From Pseudomonas sp. S35 (GTDB lineage: Bacteria > Pseudomonadota > Gammaproteobacteria > Pseudomonadales > Pseudomonadaceae), in contig NZ_CP019431.1 in assembly GCF_009866765.1 (NCBI RefSeq), positions 310,001 through 374,000 on the forward strand: a DNA stretch of 64,000 nucleotides, in the 5' to 3' direction. The translations under genes were made by a program, and so were the position numbers. Numbering within the stretch: position 1 is the stretch's first letter; every line of letters begins with the position of its first letter. Below are positions 36,428-45,505 of the stretch, one piece after another. The notes beneath the pieces are model-generated. The model did no database searches and was not told where the DNA came from. It saw only the letters and a program-made list of their open reading frames with translations.

Positions 36428-37387
36428 ATGAGCCGCACTGATGATCTATTTGCCTTGTTCGGCAAGAGCGTTTCCCGTGATCCCGCGGGGCGAAACGCTC
36501 GTTTGCATTTTTTTGGCAGCATTCCTTTCGACGATGGCACCCGCGTGAACCAGAAAGAGGGCTCGCGTTTTGGTGCCTATGCGCCCCACGCCACGGAACA
36601 TCGCCACCCTGCGCCTTTGGTCGCGCTGCGCCCGACCGTGGTGGCGCTGGTCTCCGTCAATGGTGGCGTGGGCCGCAGTACCTTGGCCACGGCGCTGAGC
36701 AGCGGCTTGCAGCGCCTGGGGGAGTCGGTCGTGGCCCTGGACCTGGACCCCCAGAATGCGTTGCGCCAGCACTTCGGTGTCGATCATGAGTTACCCGGCG
36801 TGGGCCGTAGCAGCCTGCTCAACGCGCCATGGAGGAGCATCCTGCAATCGGGCTTCGCCGGTTGCCAGGTGATTCCCTTTGGCGACACCGACACCCAGCA
36901 GAAGGAAAACCTGCAAGGCTGGTTGACGCGTGAGCCGACGTGGCTGGCCCAGCACCTGTCGGCATTGGCGCTGAGCGAAGCGGATACGGTGATCATCGAT
37001 ACCCCGGCAGGTAACAACGTGTATCTCCATCAGGCGCTGAGCGTGGCCGACATCGTGCTGATCGTCGCCAAACCGGACGCCGCGTGCCTCGGCACGCTGG
37101 ACCAAGTGGATGAACTGCTGGCACCCCATCTTGAGCGTGAGCGCCCACCGCGTTGTCACTTGGTGATCAATCAACTGGATGAAAACTCGGCGTTCAATCT
37201 GGATATGCTCGACGCCTTCAAGCTGCGTCGAGGTGAGGCGCAATTGGAAGTCGTGCACCGCGATCCGGCGATCAGCGAAGGCTTGGCCTTTTCTACCGAC
37301 CCGCTGGACAACACGGCGAGGAGCCTCGCCGGTGACGATATCAACGACCTGTGCCGGTTATTGATCGCCCGCAAAAAGCGCCTGTAA
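36428..37387 (+). CDS. BcsQ/WssA-like ParA-family ATPase, orphan
   Basis: 319 residues from ATG 36428 with GGAGGAG before it; the frame is open from 36380, but this is the better start. After a 75-residue N-terminal extension comes a MinD/ParA-like domain: VSVNGGVGRSTLATAL (deviant Walker A), ALDLDPQNALRQHFG, and VIIDTPAGNN (Walker B-like). The loop lacks both lysines of the standard KGGVGKS, so ATP binding may differ; I believe this is common in Pseudomonas members. BcsQ localises cellulose synthase at the cell pole and is the first gene (wssA) of the wss cellulose operon. No cellulose synthase genes follow: the next gene is a convergent methyltransferase. Confidence 0.75.
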   Translation: MSRTDDLFALFGKSVSRDPAGRNARLHFFGSIPFDDGTRVNQKEGSRFGAYAPHATEHRHPAPLVALRPTVVALVSVNGGVGRSTLATALSSGLQRLGESVVALDLDPQNALRQHFGVDHELPGVGRSSLLNAPWRSILQSGFAGCQVIPFGDTDTQQKENLQGWLTREPTWLAQHLSALALSEADTVIIDTPAGNNVYLHQALSVADIVLIVAKPDAACLGTLDQVDELLAPHLERERPPRCHLVINQLDENSAFNLDMLDAFKLRRGEAQLEVVHRDPAISEGLAFSTDPLDNTARSLAGDDINDLCRLLIARKKRL

Positions 37388-37628
37388 CGCGCGCTTTATG
37401 CGCTTAACGCCAGATGCTTATGCACAATCGGTTGGATGCAACTGTCACGAAACAGCCATTTTGCGGCGCTGTTCTCAACACGCTGCAACTGGCTGTTTTC
37501 TGTGTGTTTTATTGTATGGACAAAAAATGAACAGCATGGCTTTCGGCCGGCAGCGTAGAAAGCTACAGGCTCTGTGAAGAATTCATCAACAGAGTTATCC
37601 ACAGGCTGGGGTGCGACAATTTTGCCCC

Positions 37629-38816
37629 TTAATCGCGCTCGGCAAGCACCATCAAGTTGCGCGGCGTCAATGTCGGCTCGCAGAAACTGCCCACCGCCAC
37701 CCTGTAGCCACGTTCGGCGAGAAACAGTGCCCGATCCAGCACCAGCCACAGCTCCAGCGGGCGCCGAAACAGACCACGTACCAACTCCAGGTTCCTGACC
37801 TCGGCCAGGCGACGCCAGCCGTGCGCCTCCAATGCCGACCAATCTTGCTCGCCTGTGGATAACCCTTTGAGGCTGGCCAGCTCGCGGCAGTAGTCGGCAA
37901 AGGGTTTGTCCAGCCAACTGGCGGGCAGGGAGGGCGTGGGCAGGTACTCGTCGCAACCGCGCAAACCGCGCTGCAACTGATCGAACCCCAGGCGACGGGC
38001 CATCGAGGTGTCCCGTTGCAGACGCACGCGTTTGCCGGCAGTGACAGTTTCGCTGAGGGGCAGGCCAAGGTCGTCGACCGACAGTTGCAAGGTGGACGCG
38101 CGCGCCGCTTCGGACAGCGGCTGGTAGACCTGCGCATTGATGCGGTTGTAACAGCACGGTGCCAGCGCCATTTGCTTGCAACCGGCGGCACTGGCCAGGT
38201 GCAGCAGGCGTACGTGCAGGTCGCCACAGGCATGTAGGGCGACGGGTGTGTGTTCGGCGCTGATGGCAACGTCGGCCATCACGTCTTGCAGGCGATGGGT
38301 GACGGGCAAGCGGTGGTGGTCGCTCAAGGCTTGGCCTGAAGCGACCAGGGCCGGGTCGTGCTCCAGGCAGGTCAGCCGTTGGCCCGCGTGCAGCAGGCGA
38401 CGGCCAAGGTGGCCTTTGCCGGCGCACCAGTCTAGCCAATGCCCTGGTGTTTGCGCAAAGTGCAGCGCCGCGCCGAAGGCTTCGATCTGCTGCCATTTGC
38501 GGCCGGGCACGTCGACATTCAGGCGATGCGCGGCGGGTTGCAAGGGCTGCGCCGGTAACTTATCCACAGTGCTGAGTTGCAGCGCCTGCAAGGCGAGTTG
38601 TGGAAAAGGCGCGGGGGCGGGCAGGTCATGGGGTTGGTTGTGACTGGCTTCGGCATCGGCCAGCGAGCGTTGGCGCAGCCACTGGGCCAGTTCGGGGTGT
38701 TCGCTTTCCCAAGGCAATTGGCGCTGAGTAAAGGGCCGTGGTCGCCACAGCCCTTGATGCTCGATCAGGAACGCATCCAGCGCTCGCAAGCGTGCTTCAA
38801 CGTCCCTGGCAGGCAT
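37629..38816 (-). CDS. SAM-dependent methyltransferase of unknown substrate
   Basis: 395 residues. A Rossmann-fold motif I appears as WLDWCAGKGHLGRRLL (about 127-142), followed by LTCLEHDPALV (motif II) and VALHACGDLHVRLL, then the Cys-rich LAPCCYNRIN. This pattern resembles methyltransferases of the PF13679 type. Its start overlaps the end of the upstream permease gene by 20 nt, so it is the last gene of the transporter operon. DnaA-box-like TTATCCACA words occur around it, but without clustering. Confidence 0.75.
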   Translation of the reverse strand: MPARDVEARLRALDAFLIEHQGLWRPRPFTQRQLPWESEHPELAQWLRQRSLADAEASHNQPHDLPAPAPFPQLALQALQLSTVDKLPAQPLQPAAHRLNVDVPGRKWQQIEAFGAALHFAQTPGHWLDWCAGKGHLGRRLLHAGQRLTCLEHDPALVASGQALSDHHRLPVTHRLQDVMADVAISAEHTPVALHACGDLHVRLLHLASAAGCKQMALAPCCYNRINAQVYQPLSEAARASTLQLSVDDLGLPLSETVTAGKRVRLQRDTSMARRLGFDQLQRGLRGCDEYLPTPSLPASWLDKPFADYCRELASLKGLSTGEQDWSALEAHGWRRLAEVRNLELVRGLFRRPLELWLVLDRALFLAERGYRVAVGSFCEPTLTPRNLMVLAERD

Positions 38817-39486
38817 CGACGCGCAGCCAGCGTTCCAGCAGTTTGAAGCCTTGCACCAGCAGGAAGGAGATCAGCAGGTAGAACACGCCTGCGGTGAAGA
38901 ACATTTCCACCGTCAGGTAGTTGCGCGCAATGATCGTGCGGGCCATGCCGGTCAGTTCCAGCAGGGTCACGGTGCTCGCCAGTGAGCTGGCCTTGAGCAT
39001 CAGGATCACTTCGTTGCTATAGGCCGGCAAGCCGATGCGCGCTGCGCGGGGCAGGATGATGTAGAACAGCGTCTTGGGCTTGGACATGCCCAGCGCCCGC
39101 GCCGCTTCGATTTCCCCAGGAGGGATGGCCTGGATGGCGCCGCGCAGGATCTCGGCGATATAGGCGGCGGTGTGCAGCGTCATGGTTGCAGTGGCACACC
39201 AGAACGGGTCGCGCAGGTACTGCCACATGAAGCTTGAGCGGATGCTGTCGAATTGGGCCAGGCCGTAATAGACCAGGAACAACTGCACCAGCAGCGGAGT
39301 ACCCCGGAAGAAGAAGATGTAGGCGTAGGGCAGGGAGCGCACGTACCAGCGCTTGGACGAGCGCGCGATGCCCAGTGGGATGGCCAGGATCAGGCCGAGA
39401 ATCACAGCGATACCCACCAGCTCCAAGGTCAGGATGGCGCCCTGGATAAACTTCGGCAGCCACTTGATGATGACTTCCCATTCCAT
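38797..39486 (-). CDS. Basic amino acid ABC transporter permease (HisM/AotM-like)
   Basis: 229 residues from the ATG complementary to 39484-39486, overlapping the upstream stop as TAATG. Five membrane segments are visible. The BPD_transp_1 coupling motif (EAARALGMSKPKTLFYIILP) contacts the ATPase. A longer frame upstream to 39864 runs through the other permease and is not used. It pairs with the next permease as a heterodimer for lysine/arginine/ornithine/histidine-type uptake. Confidence 0.9.
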   Translation of the reverse strand: MEWEVIIKWLPKFIQGAILTLELVGIAVILGLILAIPLGIARSSKRWYVRSLPYAYIFFFRGTPLLVQLFLVYYGLAQFDSIRSSFMWQYLRDPFWCATATMTLHTAAYIAEILRGAIQAIPPGEIEAARALGMSKPKTLFYIILPRAARIGLPAYSNEVILMLKASSLASTVTLLELTGMARTIIARNYLTVEMFFTAGVFYLLISFLLVQGFKLLERWLRVDACQGR

Positions 39487-40178
39487 TACGTCGTCCTCAC
39501 GAAGCCGCGGGCGGCGCGTTTTTCCAGGTAGTGCATGGCTACCATCGACAGTGAGGTCAGGCCCAGGTAAATGAACGCGGCGACCAGGTAGAAGGTGAAC
39601 GGCTGTTTGGTGACGGTAACGGCGATCTGCGCGTGGCGCATGATTTCTTCGAGGCCGATGACCGTGACCAGCGCGGTGTCTTTCATCAGGATCAGGAACA
39701 GGTTGCCCAGCCCCGGCAGGGCGATGCGCCACATCTGCGGCATGATCAGGCGGGTAAAGATGCGCAACTTCGACAGGCCCAGCGCTACACCCGCTTCGCG
39801 GTGGCCCTTGGGAATCGAGATGATCGCGCCACGCAGCACTTCGGTGGCGTAGGCGCCGAAACACAGCCCCAGGGCAATGACGCCGGCGGCGAAGGCGCTG
39901 AGGGACAGGTCGGGAATGTTGAGCAGCTCACCCAGTTCGCGCATGGCGTTGATGGTGCCGAAGTAAATCAGCAACACCCACAGCAGTTCCGGCACGCCGC
40001 GAACGATGGTCGAATAAGTGCCGCCCAGCCATTGCAGCGGCTTGTACGGCGAAGTCTTGGCCAAGGCCCCGGCCAGGCCCAGCACCAGCCCCAGGCACAG
40101 GGCCGTGAGCGCCAGTTTGACGGTCATCAGCGCGCCGGCAGCGAGCGCGGGGCCGAATCCGTAGAGATCGAAATTCAT
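39486..40178 (-). CDS. Basic amino acid ABC transporter permease (HisQ/AotQ-like)
   Basis: 230 residues starting MNFDLYGFGPALAAGALMTV. It has about five membrane helices, a typical FRGTPELL-type segment (IVRGVPELLWVLLIYFG) and the coupling loop EAGVALGLSKLRIFTRLIMP. It follows the binding-protein gene by 74 nt and is coupled to the second permease. Confidence 0.9.
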   Translation of the reverse strand: MNFDLYGFGPALAAGALMTVKLALTALCLGLVLGLAGALAKTSPYKPLQWLGGTYSTIVRGVPELLWVLLIYFGTINAMRELGELLNIPDLSLSAFAAGVIALGLCFGAYATEVLRGAIISIPKGHREAGVALGLSKLRIFTRLIMPQMWRIALPGLGNLFLILMKDTALVTVIGLEEIMRHAQIAVTVTKQPFTFYLVAAFIYLGLTSLSMVAMHYLEKRAARGFVRTT

Positions 40179-40252
40179 GGTGTTTTCATATCGCGGCAGG
40201 CATTGCTGGAAGCCGGCGCGCTCAAGTGAGCGCGCCGGTCAGGTCGTTCAGG

Positions 40253-41005
40253 TCATTCGATGCTGAACGGGAAGTACTTGTCGTTGATCTTCTTGTAGGT
40301 GCCGTCTGCCTTGATCTCTGCCAGGGCTTTGTTCAAGCGCTCGCGCAGTGGGTCGCCCTTGCGTACGGCGATACCGATCTTGTCGCTTTCTACAACCGGG
40401 TCACCCTTGAACTCGTAGGCGGAACCATCTTTGCTCTTGAGCCATTCGTACTGCACGTATTTGTCGGCGAGGATGCCGTCGAGGCGGCCGGACGTCAGGT
40501 CGAGGTAGGCGTTTTCCTGGGTGTCGTAGAGCTTGGCTTCGGTTTCCGGCAGCTTGTCTTCCAGGTAGGTACCGGCCAGCGTTGCGCGCTGTGCACCGAT
40601 CACCTTGCCCTTCAGGTAGCCGGCGTCAGTCTTGAAGTCGGCGGTGGCTTTAGGGGCGATGAACTGCAGTTTGTTGGAGTAGTACGGGTCGGTGAAGTCG
40701 ACGGCCTGCTTGCGTTCATCGGTGATGGACAGCGAGGACACCAGGAAGTCGAACTTCTTGGCGTTCAGGGCCGGGATGATGCCGTCCCAGTCGGACACAT
40801 ACACTTCGCACTTCTCGATTTTCATCTTGGCGCACAGGGCATCGCCAATGTCCTTGTCGAAGCCGACGACGTTGCCGCTGGCGTCTTTGTTGTTGAAGGG
40901 CGGGTAAGCCGCTTCGATCCCCATTTTCAAGGTTTCTGCCATGGCCGTGGCGCTGAACGCCATCGAGACGGCCGCAGCCAGAAGGAATTTTTTATAGTTC
41001 TGCAT
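40253..41005 (-). CDS. Periplasmic basic amino acid-binding protein (HisJ/AotJ-like)
   Basis: 250 residues from the ATG complementary to 41003-41005, chosen for its GGAG site and the signal peptide MQNYKKFLLAAAVSMAFSAT. The mature protein begins AETLKMGIEAAYPPFNNKDA. It has the SBP_bac_3 features GFDKDIGDALCAKM, DGIIPALNAKKFD and a typical disulfide pair (CAKMKIEKCEV). It delivers ligand to the HisQ/HisM-like permeases; a basic amino acid is the most likely ligand by family resemblance. Confidence 0.92.
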   Translation of the reverse strand: MQNYKKFLLAAAVSMAFSATAMAETLKMGIEAAYPPFNNKDASGNVVGFDKDIGDALCAKMKIEKCEVYVSDWDGIIPALNAKKFDFLVSSLSITDERKQAVDFTDPYYSNKLQFIAPKATADFKTDAGYLKGKVIGAQRATLAGTYLEDKLPETEAKLYDTQENAYLDLTSGRLDGILADKYVQYEWLKSKDGSAYEFKGDPVVESDKIGIAVRKGDPLRERLNKALAEIKADGTYKKINDKYFPFSIE

Positions 41006-41018
41006 GCATGTTGCTCCG

Positions 41019-41792
41019 TTAGCGGTTGCTGGACATGAATTGTTTGCAGCGCGCCGAAAGCGGGTTTTCAAACACCTGCTGTGGCGATCCTTGCTCTTCG
41101 ATCAGGCCTTGGTGCAGGAACACCACTTCACTGGACACCTGGCGGGCGAAGCCCATTTCATGGGTGACCAGCAGCATGGTGCGGCCTTCCTCGGCCAGCG
41201 CGCGGATCACATTAAGTACTTCCTGAACCATTTCCGGGTCAAGCGCGGAAGTGGGCTCGTCGAACAGGATGACCTTAGGCTGCATCGCCAGGGTGCGCGC
41301 GATGGCGGCCCGTTGTTGCTGGCCGCCGGACAATTGCGCGGGGTAGGCGTGGCGCTTGTCGCTGATGCCGACCTTGTCCAGCAGGGCTTCGGCGACTTCT
41401 ATCGCCTCGGCCTTGCTCTGGCCGAGCACACGGCGCGGAGCCTCGATGATGTTGTCGAGGATGCTCATGTGCGGCCACAGGTTAAAGTTTTGAAACACAA
41501 AACCGATTTCGCTGCGCAGGCGGTTGATCTGCTTGCCGTCGGCGGCCATCAACTCGCCGTTTTTCGCAGCTTTGAGCTTGAGGGCTTCGCCGGCCACCAG
41601 GATCTCGCCCTGGTGCGGGTTTTCGAGCAGGTTGATGCAACGCAGGAACGTGGACTTGCCGGAACCGGAGGAACCCAGGATCGAGATCACATCGCCGTCG
41701 CGAGCGGTCAGCGAGATACCTTTGAGTACCTCCAGCTCACCATAGCGTTTATGCAAGTTGCGGATTTCAAGCGCGGGCGTGGCCTCGGCCAT
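41019..41792 (-). CDS. Basic amino acid ABC transporter ATPase (HisP/AotP-like)
   Basis: 257 residues: Walker A GSSGSGKST, Q-loop FVFQNFNLWPHM, signature LSGGQQQR, Walker B VILFDEPTSALD and H-loop VTHEMGFA. The inserted stretch LKLKAAKNGELMAADGKQ is typical of HisP-like ATPases. It is first in the operon ATPase, binding protein, two permeases, methyltransferase. Confidence 0.93.
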   Translation of the reverse strand: MAEATPALEIRNLHKRYGELEVLKGISLTARDGDVISILGSSGSGKSTFLRCINLLENPHQGEILVAGEALKLKAAKNGELMAADGKQINRLRSEIGFVFQNFNLWPHMSILDNIIEAPRRVLGQSKAEAIEVAEALLDKVGISDKRHAYPAQLSGGQQQRAAIARTLAMQPKVILFDEPTSALDPEMVQEVLNVIRALAEEGRTMLLVTHEMGFARQVSSEVVFLHQGLIEEQGSPQQVFENPLSARCKQFMSSNR

Positions 41793-42345
41793 GTGCGGTC
41801 CTCATTGTGTTCGTTGCGATCCTGCTATTGGGCCGCCTTCCTGGCGAGGCGCCAAGCTAGCATAGCGTCCGTAGGACACCAACAGCGCCGCGGACGGTAA
41901 ACAGGCGGTGTGCGGCAAGGTGTCGCATCGGCACAGCAGCGTGTCGCGCCATCAACAACCGAACAACCGTTTGAACCCGACAAGCCGCAGGCTTCGCGTA
42001 AAAAAGGGCGCGATGGTGCCAGCTTTGGCCGGGTGTTGGAAGGGTTAAGCGGGCAAACGGTACCTATCAGCCCCTTTATGGCGCGTCACGTACTTTTTGT
42101 GTGTGTTTTTGGTGCGCTTCTTCGTCTTCAATGTGAGTCGCACGGTAACGCTATAGCGGAACGCCAGTGTTCTCAATGACTTGCGATTCCTGTTGATAAG
42201 TCCTACAGCCCGCGTCAATCGGGCTTTTGTAATATTTTGGCGCAAATCTTGCGTAAAAAATAAAGAACGCCCTGTTGGTTTCTTTTCACGAAGAAGCGTC
42301 CAGGCCGGGCGAACCGTTTTCGCAATTCCTCGCAAAGGTGTGTCA
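41793..42345. other. Divergent gap between transporter operon and gabP-like gene
   Basis: 553 bp. The only clear element is a hairpin AGCCCG-N7-CGGGCT followed by TTTT at 42207-42229. It may terminate or attenuate transcription ahead of the permease gene, and its position in the leader is of interest. An 89-codon frame at 41910-42179 has no coding character. Confidence 0.4.
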
Positions 42346-43737
42346 ATGAGTAGTACGCAAAGCTCCAATGACCTCGAACAGGGGCTCAAACCGCGTCACG
42401 TCACCATGCTGTCGATTGCCGGCGTTATCGGTGCCGGTTTGTTCGTCGGCTCCGGCCACGCGATTGCTGCCGCCGGCCCGGCCGTACTGCTGGCGTATGC
42501 CGCGGCGGGTACGCTGGTGGTCTTGGTGATGCGCATGCTGGCCGAAATGGCCGTGGCCTCGCCGGACACCGGTTCGTTTTCCACCTACGCCGACCGTGCG
42601 ATCGGTCACTGGGCCGGTTTCACCATCGGCTGGCTGTACTGGTGGTTCTGGGTGCTGGTGATTCCGTTGGAAGCCAACGCTGCCGCGACCATCCTGCATG
42701 CCTGGTTCCCGGATGTGGCCATCTGGGCCTTCACGCTGATCATCACGCTGCTGCTGACCGCGACCAACCTGTTCAGTGTGAAGAACTACGGCGAGTTCGA
42801 GTTCTGGTTTGCGTTGATCAAAGTGGTGGCGATCGTAGGCTTTGTGATCCTCGGCCTGGCGGCAATCTTCGGCTTCCTGCCGACCAGCCAGGTCAGCGGC
42901 GTGTCGCACCTGTTCGACACCCAAGGCTTTATGCCCAACGGCATGGGCGCGGTATTGGCGGCGATCCTGACCACCATGTTCTCGTTCATGGGCACTGAGA
43001 TCGTCACCATTGCGGCGGCCGAATCGAAGAACCCAGGCCAGCAAATCACCAAGGCTACCAACTCGGTGATCTGGCGGATTGGTTTGTTCTACCTGCTGTC
43101 GATCTTCATCGTTGTGTCCCTGGTGCCATGGAACGATCCGACCCTGGCGGCGGTAGGTTCCTACCAGACCGTGCTGGAACGCATGGGCATCCCGAATGCC
43201 AAGCTGATCGTCGACCTGGTGGTATTGGTTGCCGTGACCAGCTGCCTGAACTCGGCGCTGTACACCGCGTCGCGCATGCTGTTCTCCCTCGGCCGTCGCG
43301 GTGATGCACCGGCCGTGGCCAAGCGCACCAACAAAAGCGGCACGCCGTACTGGGCCGTGATGCTGTCCACCGGCGCTGCGTTCCTGGCGGTGTTTGCCAA
43401 CTACGTAGCACCGGCGGCAGTGTTCGAGTTCCTGCTGGCCAGCTCCGGCGCCATTGCGTTGCTGGTTTACCTGGTGATCGCAGTGTCGCAACTGCGCATG
43501 CGCCAGAAACGCACGGCGGCGGGCGAGAAGATCGTCTTCAAGATGTGGCTGTTCCCAGGCCTGACCTATGCGGTGATGGTGTTTATCGTGGGTACGTTGA
43601 CCATCATGCTGTTCCAGGAAGCGCACCGGGTCGAGATTCTCGCGACTGGGGTGCTGAGCTTGCTGGTGGTGGTGGCGGGGTTGGTTGTGTCCAGCCGTCG
43701 CAAGGCGCAGAGAGCGGGCGCTGCGGTGCTTAACTGA
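42346..43737 (+). CDS. gabP: GABA-type amino acid permease (APC family)
   Basis: 463 residues from ATG 42346 (AAAGGTG upstream); the frame is open from 42181, but those residues are not family-like. It has 12 predicted membrane segments. The N terminus KPRHVTMLSIAGVIGAGLFVGSG is the conserved APC substrate-binding start, and AEMAVASPDTGSFSTYADRAIG follows. It closely resembles GABA permeases of Pseudomonas. Proton-coupled uptake of 4-aminobutyrate is likely; no gabDT genes are nearby. Confidence 0.85.
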   Translation: MSSTQSSNDLEQGLKPRHVTMLSIAGVIGAGLFVGSGHAIAAAGPAVLLAYAAAGTLVVLVMRMLAEMAVASPDTGSFSTYADRAIGHWAGFTIGWLYWWFWVLVIPLEANAAATILHAWFPDVAIWAFTLIITLLLTATNLFSVKNYGEFEFWFALIKVVAIVGFVILGLAAIFGFLPTSQVSGVSHLFDTQGFMPNGMGAVLAAILTTMFSFMGTEIVTIAAAESKNPGQQITKATNSVIWRIGLFYLLSIFIVVSLVPWNDPTLAAVGSYQTVLERMGIPNAKLIVDLVVLVAVTSCLNSALYTASRMLFSLGRRGDAPAVAKRTNKSGTPYWAVMLSTGAAFLAVFANYVAPAAVFEFLLASSGAIALLVYLVIAVSQLRMRQKRTAAGEKIVFKMWLFPGLTYAVMVFIVGTLTIMLFQEAHRVEILATGVLSLLVVVAGLVVSSRRKAQRAGAAVLN

Positions 43738-43752
43738 CGAAATGCGGTAAAA

Positions 43753-43785
43753 AAATGTGGGAGGGGGCTTGCCCCTCCCACATTT
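43753..43785. terminator. REP-type stem-loop between convergent genes
   Basis: AAATGTGGGAGGGG and CCCCTCCCACATTT form a 14-bp stem with a 5-nt loop. It is flanked by A and T runs, so it can end both gabP and the convergent gene. The same repeat type is at 62035-62056. Confidence 0.75.
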
Positions 43786-43794
43786 GGTTCTGCG

Positions 43795-44208
43795 TCAGGC
43801 TTGGGTGTTGGTGAGGGCCTGGGATGCGGCGATGTAGTCCGCTTGGAACTCCGAAGATTCGATCCATGCCAGCGCAGCCGCTTCATCGTCGCTGTCCGTG
43901 GCCCACTGCCGATACTCGATCAGTGCCGCCAGGATAAAATCGGTGGCTTCTTCTTCGCCTTCCTGTTCCAGCACCAGCGCCAGCAGCGGGTGCGCCAGGA
44001 ATGCTGCGCACAGCGCCTGTTGGCTGGTTTCGCCGGCTGTGCGCATCTCAACGAACAGCTCGGTCAAGTCCACCGACTCAAGGTCAATACGGCTGTCATC
44101 GCCGGCGAATGCATCCGGCTTGGTTGCGACGGCGCGTTGGGTGCGGTTTTGCTTGGCCTTGGTCTTTGCCCGCTGGGCACGTTTTTGCTGCTTGTTCGGC
44201 GAGGCCAT
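43795..44208 (-). CDS. Conserved hypothetical protein with basic N terminus
   Basis: 137 residues. The first 30 are strongly basic (KQQKRAQRAKTKAKQNRTQR), as in nucleic-acid- or ribosome-binding tails. The rest is acidic and helical (DLTELFVEMRTAGETSQQ; LEQEGEEEATDFILAAL). I do not recognise a named family. Confidence 0.65.
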   Translation of the reverse strand: MASPNKQQKRAQRAKTKAKQNRTQRAVATKPDAFAGDDSRIDLESVDLTELFVEMRTAGETSQQALCAAFLAHPLLALVLEQEGEEEATDFILAALIEYRQWATDSDDEAAALAWIESSEFQADYIAASQALTNTQA

Positions 44209-44452
44209 GGGCTCAACGTCCTAAGGTTCTGGATCTGGGTGGGGTATTGAAGCGCAGGTTGGAGGAAATCCCAAGGTTATCCTCAGCTAATTGGCGGTGT
44301 TGGGGTGTGATGCTTGTTTATTGCTTCAGATCGGATTGAGATAATGGCTGTTCTCCACGCCCGTCAAGAATATCCTTGCGGCTCTAGCGGGCTATTTAGC
44401 TAGACCTTAAGGCAGTAGGCTCACACTTTTGCTGCCAGCCAGAGCCTCCGTC

Positions 44453-45418
44453 ATGTCCCGCGATACCCTTGAACACAACCAGATCCCAATCTACTTCGTC
44501 GCCATCCTGCTGGCTGTCGCCGTTGGTCTGCTTGCGCCCTTGTTTGCACACACCCTCAGCGTATTGATCACCCCCGCCATTGCAGTGCTGATGTACGCGA
44601 TGTTCCTGCAGATCCCTTTTCTGGACCTGCGCGAGGGCTTGGGCAACAAGCGTTTTCTGTCGGCGCTGCTGTTGGCCAATTTCATTCTGGTGCCGCTGCT
44701 GGTGTGGGTGTTGACCCGTGGCCTGGTGGAGCGCCCGGCGTTGCTGGTTGGCGCGTTATTGGTGTTGCTGACGCCGTGCATCGATTACGTCGTGGTGTTT
44801 ACCCATATCGGCAAAGGCGATTCGCGGTTGATGTTGGCGGCAACGCCGGTGTTGTTGTTGCTGCAACTAGCGTTGTTGCCGGTGTACCTGGGTTTGATGT
44901 TGGGTGCGCAGTCCGAGACGGTGGTGGTGGCGGGGCCTTTTGTTGAGGCGTTTGTGTGGTTGATCGTGGTGCCGATGCTGCTGGCGGTGCTGACGACGTC
45001 CCTGGCGCGGCGCTCTTCGGTTGTTAGTGCGTGGAGCGCCGCTTGGGCGTGGTTGCCGGTGCCGGCGATGGCGGTGGTGCTGTTTGTGGTGATTGGCTCG
45101 CAAGTCACTTCGGTGGTGCGCGATTTCGCTCTGCTGATGCCGGTGATTCCGGTCTACCTTGCCTTTGTGGTGTTGGCGCCGCTGGCGGGCATTCTCGCCT
45201 CCCGATTATTCGCGCTGCCGGCGGCAACGGCGCGGGCGGTAACGTTCAGCGCGTCGACGCGCAATTCGCTGGTGGTGTTGCCCCTGGCGCTGGCGCTGCC
45301 CGAAGACGTACGTGGGTTGGCGGCGACAGCGGTGATCCTGCAAACGTTGATCGAGCTGGTCGCCGAGTTGATCTATGTCCGTCTGATCCCGGCAGTGGTG
45401 TGGCCCGCAGGTCGGTAG
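44453..45418 (+). CDS. ACR3/bile-acid-symporter superfamily transporter
   Basis: 321 residues from ATG 44453; a TTG at 44429 would add 8 residues. Ten membrane segments are predicted. C109 in LTPCIDYVVVFTHIGKGD matches the conserved cysteine of ACR3 arsenite permeases, and the FSASTRNSLVVLPLALALP segment matches the second conserved loop. No arsR or arsC is nearby, so the substrate is uncertain. Confidence 0.8.
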   Translation: MSRDTLEHNQIPIYFVAILLAVAVGLLAPLFAHTLSVLITPAIAVLMYAMFLQIPFLDLREGLGNKRFLSALLLANFILVPLLVWVLTRGLVERPALLVGALLVLLTPCIDYVVVFTHIGKGDSRLMLAATPVLLLLQLALLPVYLGLMLGAQSETVVVAGPFVEAFVWLIVVPMLLAVLTTSLARRSSVVSAWSAAWAWLPVPAMAVVLFVVIGSQVTSVVRDFALLMPVIPVYLAFVVLAPLAGILASRLFALPAATARAVTFSASTRNSLVVLPLALALPEDVRGLAATAVILQTLIELVAELIYVRLIPAVVWPAGR

Positions 45419-45505
45419 ACGGGTGAATGTTCGGGTCTGTTCAGGCGCTATTCAGGGGTGTGCTCGGCACCATAGGTCGGCGCTCCCCACCTGACAGGTC
45501 AACCG

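Noticed and set aside
37580..38570. Chromosomal replication origin
   Set aside because: A few TTATCCACA words occur, but they are spread over about 1 kb, partly inside a gene, without dnaA, dnaN or AT-rich repeats.
41910..42179. An 89-codon gene between the transporter operon and gabP
   Set aside because: No ribosome binding site, no recognisable domain and composition of a leader region.
45430..45470. TTCAGG direct repeats as a two-component regulator box before the ArnT-like gene
   Set aside because: Only two short copies with unremarkable spacing and no match to a recalled consensus.
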